Assembly: GCA_036245525.1 (NCBI GenBank) | Contig: BTPG01000003.1 | Coordinates: 191,314,164-191,378,163, forward strand | Source of the DNA: Semisulcospira habei | Lineage: Eukaryota; Mollusca; Gastropoda; Semisulcospiridae | Direction of reading: 5' to 3' | DNA: 64,000 nt | Part shown: positions 57,418-64,000 of the stretch, piece by piece | Numbering within the stretch: position 1 is the first letter of the stretch | How the letters are laid out: every line of letters starts with the position of its first letter | Notes under the pieces: model-generated | Databases searched by the model: none | Told to the model about the DNA's origin: nothing | Seen by the model: only the letters and a program-made list of their open reading frames with translations | Program-made: the position numbers and the translations under genes

Positions 57418-58460
57418 AATGTACAAAGCCTCTTTAAGAGCACGCATGCAGCAACATGACCAGTCTTCAAATATGTCGAAAATCTTTACACTGAGAAAAT
57501 TATAAATGTAATGTACGCGTAACGGCAGAAGTTGAACTCAGTTTTGATTTTCATTGCGTGAGTAAGCAGCTGCGCGCTCACTCCGTCTGCGTTACGTCAG
57601 CTTTAATACATTAATTAATTAATCAATTAATTAATTAATCAATTAGGAATTACAAATTTGCTGCAAATACACAGAATGACATGCTGATAATAAATACTGA
57701 TAGTCACACACACATTATTTCCAGTAAATTGAAACATGCACATTTGCGTGTAAAAAAAAACCCACAGAAAACAGTATGTCAACTAGAATTATTATTCTCA
57801 ACACAGGTTAAGTCGATCAGTTCTGCAAATCTTTGAACTTTATCACATGCAAAGGCAACGTGTTACATTGGGAAGAAAGAAAAAAAAAGCAAAATCGAAC
57901 TTAATTATATAATAATATGCTGGTCTGTCATTTTGGATCCAAAGTCACTGACTAGCGCACACATACCGTGAGTCAAACACACAATCTAACATACCCACTT
58001 TAAGCTCAGAACAGAGAGTTTAAAAAATAAAAATAAAAATAATGAAAAGGAAACAATGTTGTTAAATGTGTGTCTGTGCATGAGTGATAGCCTGTGATTT
58101 CCTAGCTTACATCGTCAGGTAAAAAATCACAATTACCGGTAGCACATATGTGTACATACAATTTGGCCATGCAGTTGGACTAAATCAAGACTGAAATGGT
58201 AGCCAAGCGTGTAAAATGCATACAAAAAAACCACAACGAAACACACTTAGAAAGGACAAGTGACCTTAAAATAAACAGTGTTGTATCAAAGACAGTATAT
58301 TTTGTCTGGAGAAAGCCAAGTCACAGCCAGCCTACGCCAAGGGACGAAACTCTTACACCAATCTCGCTTTTTTCAGCAAGCCTCGTGAAGGAGTGACGTG
58401 TCTTATAATATATTGTCTTTGGTTGTACTTGTCTTTTGCAAACGTGCTTCTTCTTTGTAA
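57418..58460. other. No gene recognised
   Basis: (TTAA)n-like TTAATTAATTAATC run at 57608-57645. Otherwise AT-rich with no supported exon. Confidence 0.45.
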
Positions 58461-58554
58461 GCAAAGGTCCTCGGGCCCACGATGGTCGCAGTGGGTCCGC
58501 GCACGGCTGTGCGCATGCCCACTGCAACCATCGTGGGCCCGAACACGTTTTGCT
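58461..58554. mobile_element. GC-rich palindrome G, copy 3 (best arms)
   Basis: GCAAAGGTCCTCGGGCCCACGATGGTCGCAGTGGG pairs with CCCACTGCAACCATCGTGGGCCCG...CGTTTTGC, centre GCACGGCTGTGC. It yields open frames on both strands that are artefacts of the palindrome. Confidence 0.88.
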
Positions 58555-59039
58555 GCTGGGGCTTTTTTGTGTGTTGGATATTCCTAAACATTATGACCAA
58601 CCTACAGTCCAAATACAGGCATTTAGCTTTTGCGCATTTCAACGATTACGAAAAAACGTGATATAAGCCACGTCAAACTTAACGTTTTGTTCCCCTTTTT
58701 CCTTTGAAAGCATATCAAATAAAGTCCAGTCAAAGAACGATTATTAGTAATACGTTACGTTTACGTATTATACGTTTCATGCAGTCAGTTTCAAGTTGTA
58801 AGTAATGTCACAACGGCAAATTATATGGGAAGTGCAATTTCATTCTAAATTAAGTAATAACTATCTACAGTATGAGGTATATGTAAATATTAACTATCTG
58901 ACTGTCTGTAGCCCCCTTTTTTGAAGTGAATCACCTGAAAATGCGCTACTGAAAGCCAACGTGTATATAAACCAAAATATACGCAGTGTAAACAGCTGTA
59001 GGCCTAGAAAGATGTATTATCAAACATAAAATAAAAAAC
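58555..59039. other. No gene recognised
   Basis: Nothing supported. Confidence 0.4.
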
Positions 59040-59876
59040 AACAAGAAAGGCAAAGCCATTATGGCTCACGTGTATGACCGATTTACATATGTGTGACCTT
59101 TGTGGAAAGGGCTGGCTTTTGCAGCAGTAAAATCCATGTTTTCTGAAAATGTAAGCATTTTTCACACATCTGTCAACCCCCCGTGACCCTTGACCATTGT
59201 GATGAGTCGACTAAATTAGTATGTATAGGAAGGTCTTATCATCAGCTATCTTTGAACCAAATTTGTTTGAAAATTTTGCACAAATTTGGGAATACCTAAA
59301 ATTTTATCAAAAATCAACATTTTACACACATTTGCCAGCCTCTTGTGACCCTTGACTTTTCCAAGGGGTCATCCAAATTAGTATGCATAGATAGGTCTTA
59401 CCATCAGGTATCTCTGTACCAAATTTGGGTTTTAAGTTGTGAATAGTATTTAAGAAAAAACATCTTTTGTCAAAATATGGCTATTTTAGACCTCTTTTCT
59501 GAGCTCTCGTGACCCTTGACCTTTCCGAGGGATCAACCAAATTAGTGTGCATAGAAAGGTCTTCCCATCAAGTATCTTTATAGCAAGTTTGGGTTTAAAG
59601 TTGTAAATAGTACTTGAGAAAAAAACATCCTTTGTCAAAATATGGCTATTTTGGAGCTATGTCTGAGCCTTTGTGACCCTTGACTTTTCTGAGAGGTCAT
59701 CCAAATTAGTATACATAGATAGGTCTTACCATCAGGTATCTTTGTACCAAGTTTGGGTTTGGAGTTGTGAATAGTATTTGAGAAAAAATAAATTATGTCA
59801 AAATATAGCTATTTTGGATCTATTTTCTGATTCTCTGTGACCTTGACCTTTGTGAGAGGTCACTCAAATTGGTATG

Positions 59877-59879
<3 letters not shown>
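59040..59879 (-). repeat. ~163-bp AGGTCA tandem array, minus orientation
   Basis: Five units with a 162-165-bp period (GTATGCATAGATAGGTC-type blocks at ~59219, 59382, 59547, 59709, 59874), each with GTGACCCTTGACC, the inverse of the GGTCAAGGGTCAC motif at 32440-35040. LINE D is inserted at 59880. Confidence 0.88.
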
Positions 59880-59907
<28 letters not shown>

Positions 59908-60089
59908 GGACACATTTCATTCACAAAATCGGTATAGTACAAAGTACAGCCACAAGTTGTTAACATAGATCAGGTATGTGGCAATGTATAAGCATGTACA
60001 TCACATCTACACGTACAGAAGCGCAGACTGAGAGGGCGCTCTTGTATGCCTGTGAGTTCGTGAGCGTGTATGTGTGTATGTATGTGTGT

Positions 60090-60203
<114 letters not shown>

Positions 60204-60287
60204 TTACAATTAGTTTCACAGTTACTGTAATTCGAGATGTGAGTCGCGTGCAACTATTACGTGAATCTCCGGGAAACAATATTGTCT

Positions 60288-62885
60288 CTACCACAGAAAC
60301 TTTCTTATTCTAAGTTCAGATTCAAACAAAAATATGATATCTATTGGTGTACCATATTTGTACTTGCTAATACACAGCTTAGCTACTAAGGAGACGTGGT
60401 TAATAAATGCAATTTCTGCTGCTCCTAACACGTTATCACGGTATCCCAATAAGGCTTGGGCAGGGGTTATACGTATCTGAACATTGCATTTTCCTGAACA
60501 AAGTTGTTCAACTCTTTTCCAGATTCGAGATATTGAATCACAGAAGTAGAAAAAATGCTCAATAAAGTCAACTTCATGAGGACAAAACCTGCAGTATCTA
60601 TTATTAACGACGCCCATTTTAGACAATAAAATATTGGTTGGGTAAATATTGTGTAGAATTTTCCACTGCAGTTCTCGCAACCTCACTTCCTTTGTTGCTC
60701 TATTCACAATACCCCATTGCCATTCACCTAACTGGACATCAAACTTCATCGCCCAAAAATGAAGGGCATAAGGGGGACTGTATTTCTGCTGCACAATTGT
60801 TATCCTAAACTCCTTTGCTGAAGTTGGCGTTATACTCTCTGACATGGAGTCAGCGTTGTTATTAAGGCATCGCATGTACGAGGTAAGGACACTTCTCACA
60901 ACGTTGTATTCCAGCAACCTCCCAGGGGAATCTCCAACAATGCGACAGACATTTTCAAACGACATAATCTCGCCATCTTTCTTCACATCCTCCACTCGAT
61001 AGACGCCTGCGCGGACCCAGTCTTTAAAAAACAGAACGTTAGACTTGTACATTAATACCTTGCTATTCCACAGGACCGTAGTGGGTTTGTTTTTTACAGT
61101 ATCCAACCATGACATTATGACGTCTCTCCAGAAGGTCGACTTAATATTTTCAAGCCCTTTACATTTTTTGGAATTGATATTAAATTCAAAGCATATCAAG
61201 TCATGACCAAATACACCTAGCGCATGTTTGGGCAAGACAGTATCTCTCGTGGGTTTTATGGCTGTACGCAGCCTCGCTGCCCACTCACAGAGAAAGGAGG
61301 CTTGCATATCCCTCATGTTAATCATTTTAATTCCACCCTCACAATAATCACTGCACATAACTGAACGTTTTACCTTCTCAAAGGCCTTCTTATTCAAATT
61401 TTTGTTCTTCCATAAATATCTGAAAAGCAAAGTGTTTATTTCATCTAGTACGTCTGAGGGGATACTGAGCGCTTGCATTGCATATACCATCTGTGAGATA
61501 ATAAATGTTTTAACAACGCAAGCTTTCCCCCGAATGCTTAATTTCCGCTTTTTCCATTTCGATATTATACTTCTCATGTTTTGAATTCTACCGGTCCAGT
61601 TTTCCTCAACCTGTGACGCTGGCTGGTCATTTTTAAAGTAGATTCCAAGAATTTTAACCTTTTTGCTCCACCGGAGTACTCCATATTGTTCATCACAGTT
61701 CTTTTTCGAGCCTAGCCACATGGCTTCTGATTTATTCTTATTAAGCTGTAGGCCCGAAAATTTTGAGAAATGAGCAACTATGGCAAGAGCGTTTCTTAGG
61801 TCATGTTCGTCTCTCAAGAACATGGTTACATCATCAGCGTAGAGAAGAATCTTTAATAACTTCAGTTCGTCGGATCCATCATACGGCATTACAAGTCCCT
61901 TTATTTCTTTGCATTGTCGAATTTTAATTGCAAAGAGTTCCATCGCAACGACAAAAGCTAATGGTGAGAACGGACAACCTTGACGGATTCCACGTGCTGC
62001 TGGGAAGAACCCTGACAACCAGCCACAGTAATTAACACAACTCTTAGCGTCTGACATAATAACAGATACCCACCGAACAAATTCACGACCAAACCCAAAT
62101 TTTTCTAAAGAATATAAAATAAATTCCTTTGATATACTATCATAGGCAGATTCGTAATCGAGCGCCAGCAGTAATCCTGGGGAGTTTATTTGGTTCATGT
62201 ACTCAACGGTATCATCAATTAACCTTATAGCTGTAGAGATTTTGCGACCTCTGATAAAACCTTTTTGATCTTCGTGGACAATATCTCCGACCACGTTGGC
62301 CAGTCTAAGAGCAAGACACTTTGCCAAAATTTTATAGTCTGTATTTGTTAGGGAGATGGGACGCCAGTTTCTCAAAATATCTCGACTTAGATTTTTCCCT
62401 TTATGTATTAGAGTAATGACTGCTTTGGTCTGTGAAGGAGACAAAGCGCCATTTTCAAAGGCCTTGTTCATGGAGTCCACCACAAGATCCTTCAGATGGG
62501 CCCAAAACATTTTCATGAATTCTACTGTAATACCATCACAGCCGGGGGCTGACCCGTTATTTAAATGTTTCAAACCAATGGAAGCTTCATCTACTGTTAT
62601 TAAACCTTCACATGACTCACTATCAAGGGATGAAAGTTTTGGAATTGCAGTGTCACTTATGAAATCATCCGCCAAGCGACTCATGGGGGACTGGTCTGTG
62701 CGAGATGCATACAGTGATGTAAAGTGTTTCATCTGTTCCTCCAGTATCTTGTTTTGATCTGTAACTACTGACCCATCTTCCAGAGTTAATTTATCCATTA
62801 TTTTGGAATTCGCGCGAGCTTTTTCTAAATTCAAAAAATACTTCGTATTTTTTTCGCCTTCTTCTATCCACTTTACTCGAGCACG
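60288..62885 (-). CDS. LINE D ORF2: reverse transcriptase and C-terminal region, open
   Basis: An 865-codon uninterrupted frame. After WIEEGEKNTKYFLNLE, RT motifs follow in order: SAPGCDGITVEF (~residue 120), NWRPISLTNTDYKILAK (~178), LLLALDYESAYDSI (~245), ARGIRQGCPFSPLAF (~302) and LLYADDVTMFL (~353, catalytic Asp pair). A Lys-rich thumb comes next, and near residue 770 a CRFCPHEVDFIEHFFYFC cluster, the zinc-binding RVT-type C-terminal motif of L1/Tx1 proteins. It ends RKFLW-stop at 60288. The first ~5 residues upstream of 62885 belong to the LINE E insertion. With no stops over 2.6 kb the copy is young, yet the insertion upstream separates it from its endonuclease. Confidence 0.92.
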   Translation of the reverse strand, partial: RARVKWIEEGEKNTKYFLNLEKARANSKIMDKLTLEDGSVVTDQNKILEEQMKHFTSLYASRTDQSPMSRLADDFISDTAIPKLSSLDSESCEGLITVDEASIGLKHLNNGSAPGCDGITVEFMKMFWAHLKDLVVDSMNKAFENGALSPSQTKAVITLIHKGKNLSRDILRNWRPISLTNTDYKILAKCLALRLANVVGDIVHEDQKGFIRGRKISTAIRLIDDTVEYMNQINSPGLLLALDYESAYDSISKEFILYSLEKFGFGREFVRWVSVIMSDAKSCVNYCGWLSGFFPAARGIRQGCPFSPLAFVVAMELFAIKIRQCKEIKGLVMPYDGSDELKLLKILLYADDVTMFLRDEHDLRNALAIVAHFSKFSGLQLNKNKSEAMWLGSKKNCDEQYGVLRWSKKVKILGIYFKNDQPASQVEENWTGRIQNMRSIISKWKKRKLSIRGKACVVKTFIISQMVYAMQALSIPSDVLDEINTLLFRYLWKNKNLNKKAFEKVKRSVMCSDYCEGGIKMINMRDMQASFLCEWAARLRTAIKPTRDTVLPKHALGVFGHDLICFEFNINSKKCKGLENIKSTFWRDVIMSWLDTVKNKPTTVLWNSKVLMYKSNVLFFKDWVRAGVYRVEDVKKDGEIMSFENVCRIVGDSPGRLLEYNVVRSVLTSYMRCLNNNADSMSESITPTSAKEFRITIVQQKYSPPYALHFWAMKFDVQLGEWQWGIVNRATKEVRLRELQWKILHNIYPTNILLSKMGVVNNRYCRFCPHEVDFIEHFFYFCDSISRIWKRVEQLCSGKCNVQIRITPAQALLGYRDNVLGAAEIAFINHVSLVAKLCISKYKYGTPIDIIFLFESELRIRKFLW

Positions 62886-63263
62886 CTTGCTACTGGACAC
62901 CGTGACAGAGGGGCACCAAAGAAGAGATACAAAGACTGTCTCAAGAAGTCACTTAGTGCCTGCCAAATCGACCACCACCAGTGGTCTTCGCTTGCTGTGG
63001 ACCGTGACACCTGGCGCTCCACTATTTACAAGGCAGCTGTCTCCTTTGAGGACTCTCGCAGAGCTAGCCTTAAGGACAAGCGGCTCAGGAGAAAGAACAG
63101 AGATGCCGCAACTCAGAACTCTGGCCATACCTTCCCCTGCAGCCACTGCGGTCGAACCTGCCTGTCCCGGATTGGCCTCCGCAGCCACGAACAAGCCTGC
63201 AGACGTCGTGGGCAACTCCTATAAAATCTTCGTTCGCGAAGTCCAGCCAAGAGAGAAAGAGAG
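62886..63263 (+). mobile_element. LINE family E, 3' fragment inserted in LINE D
   Basis: Flanked by an 11-bp duplication, ACTCGAGCACG (62875-62885 and 63264-63274). It is a 5'-truncated, sense-strand piece ending after a short 3' UTR, with an AG-rich end, GAGAGAAAGAGAG. Confidence 0.9.
62895..63224 (+). pseudogene. LINE E ORF2 C-terminus with C2H2-type finger
   Basis: Reads GHRDRGAPKKRYKDCLKKSL, VDRDTWRSTIYKAA, then CSHCGRTCLSRIGLRSHEQAC and RRRGQLL-stop (63222-63224). The R-K-D, DR..WR and C..C-H..C pattern is the C-terminal tail of a LINE group whose ORF2 ends in a zinc finger. The RT part is missing. Confidence 0.82.
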
Positions 63264-63274
63264 ACTCGAGCACG

Positions 63275-64000
63275 GACTCGAGCGCTATTTGCAGCGTGCT
63301 GTTCAAAGATTTCAAGTTCAATCTTTGTTTTCTGACGTAGTTGCTGAATATCAATGTTACTGGGATTGTTGGCAAGTGCTATATCAAAAGTATTCAGTCT
63401 TCTTTGTAAATCCTCTAACCTTTTGCTTTCCTTTCGTTTTTTAATTTTGCAAAAGTTTATACTGAGTTCACGTATTTGAATTTTTAATAACTCCCATTTT
63501 ATCTGACTATCTGTTTCATCCGTCGTAGCCTTAAAATTAGAGATTAATGCATTCATCATTTTGACGTACTGCTCATCTTTGAGAAGGCTGTTATTGTATT
63601 TCCAGTAGCCTGGGCCTCTAGTAACATTAGATATACAGTACTTTAAAGTGACACATCTATGGTCAGAGAAAGACACCGACTCATGCTCACAGGAGAGAAT
63701 TCTGTCAAACACTTCATCGGAAGAAAGCGCATAGTCTAACCGTCTAGCCTGAGTGGGGTTATTTCTAGACCATGTAAACTCCGTCTGCTGTGGGTTCAGT
63801 AATCTCCATGTGTCGTTCAAATCACTGTTAATCAGAAAGTCATTAAAAGAGGAAACGTTCTTCACTGAGTGCTTGTCTCCACTAATTACGTCTTTATTGT
63901 TGTCTAGAACACAGTTAAAGTCTCCACACACCAAGACAGACGATATAGGGTAATAATTTAAATGTTGTACCAGCTGCTCAAGGAAAGGAGCCTTTTTTCC
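63275..64000 (-). pseudogene. LINE D ORF2, endonuclease part, cut by LINE E and the window edge
   Basis: VCGDFNCVLDNNKD, TEFTWSRNN, RRLDYALSS and SVSFSDHRCVTLKY are the GDFN and SDH endonuclease motifs. A linker follows (KIKKRKESKRLEDLQRRLN) to EQHAANSARVRARV at 63275. With the duplicated 11 bp removed, the reading frame would run on into the RT part at 62885. The 5' end is outside the window. Confidence 0.9.

Noticed and set aside
58321..58666. Several overlapping open frames on both strands
   Set aside because: They come from the GC-rich palindrome at 58461-58554, which reads similarly in both directions.
63113..63275. Continuation of the LINE D endonuclease frame into RRFYRSCPRRLQACSW
   Set aside because: This part is the antisense of the inserted LINE E fragment, not LINE D protein.

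Overview
This window is eukaryotic, intron-rich and heavily loaded with transposable elements. The gene content and repeats fit a lophotrochozoan, most likely a marine mollusc (gastropod-like). That placement is an inference from three things: the LINE families, a SINE-like repeat whose 3' end reads GACGTTAAgCAATGTACAATC, and a ~160-bp AGGTCA-rich tandem repeat of a kind common in molluscs. No bacterial operons, CRISPR arrays, rRNA genes or intact tRNA genes are visible.

Two host genes can be defended, both on the + strand. (1) The last two coding exons of a WASP/N-WASP (WASL) homologue lie at 6008-6122 and 8339-8403. Their splice phase matches (phase 1), and they encode the central helix and the terminal acidic DDDEWDD tail that bind Arp2/3. 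(2) The last two coding exons of an unrecognised single-pass membrane protein lie at 32124-32259 and 35440-35792, also joined in phase 1, with a poly(A) signal at 36216. Everything else coding-like is retrotransposon.

Layout. 1-5.4 kb: a tRNA-type SINE, CT microsatellites, a broken LINE (family A) carrying two nested insertions, and an R3 repeat with its own insertion; this lies upstream of (probably in an intron of) WASL. 6-9.4 kb: the WASL end, whose last intron and 3' UTR are packed with palindromic TTAA-type miniature elements. 11-14.3 kb: a fold-back element and two ~99% identical 475-bp elements. 15.4-20 kb: a nearly intact RTE-like LINE (family B) inserted in a 45-bp coding-like minisatellite. 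20.6-22.2 kb: two TIR elements. 23.1-31.9 kb: one LINE (family C) apparently split by 6.8 kb of foreign DNA that holds another LINE A and ~300-bp tandem repeats. 32.1-36.2 kb: the membrane-protein gene, with a DR1-like repeat array and a second LINE B in its intron. 36.4-47.9 kb: a dense field of palindromic elements and an R3 copy with a SINE insertion. 48-49.8 kb: a head-to-head R3 dimer. 52.5-56.1 kb: LINE A and LINE G remnants. 56.6-58.6 kb: more palindromes. 59-64 kb: a DR1-like array entered by a long L1/Tx1-type LINE (family D), itself broken by a LINE E 3' fragment.

The most unusual signals are these. One ~75-bp hairpin core is carried inside TTAA-flanked elements that have at least five different sets of ends. 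A fold-back retroposon family (two copies) has arms that match within each copy better than between copies, with 12-13-bp target duplications. A TTAA element end coincides with the WASL stop codon. CT/GA microsatellites repeatedly start at LINE 3' ends.
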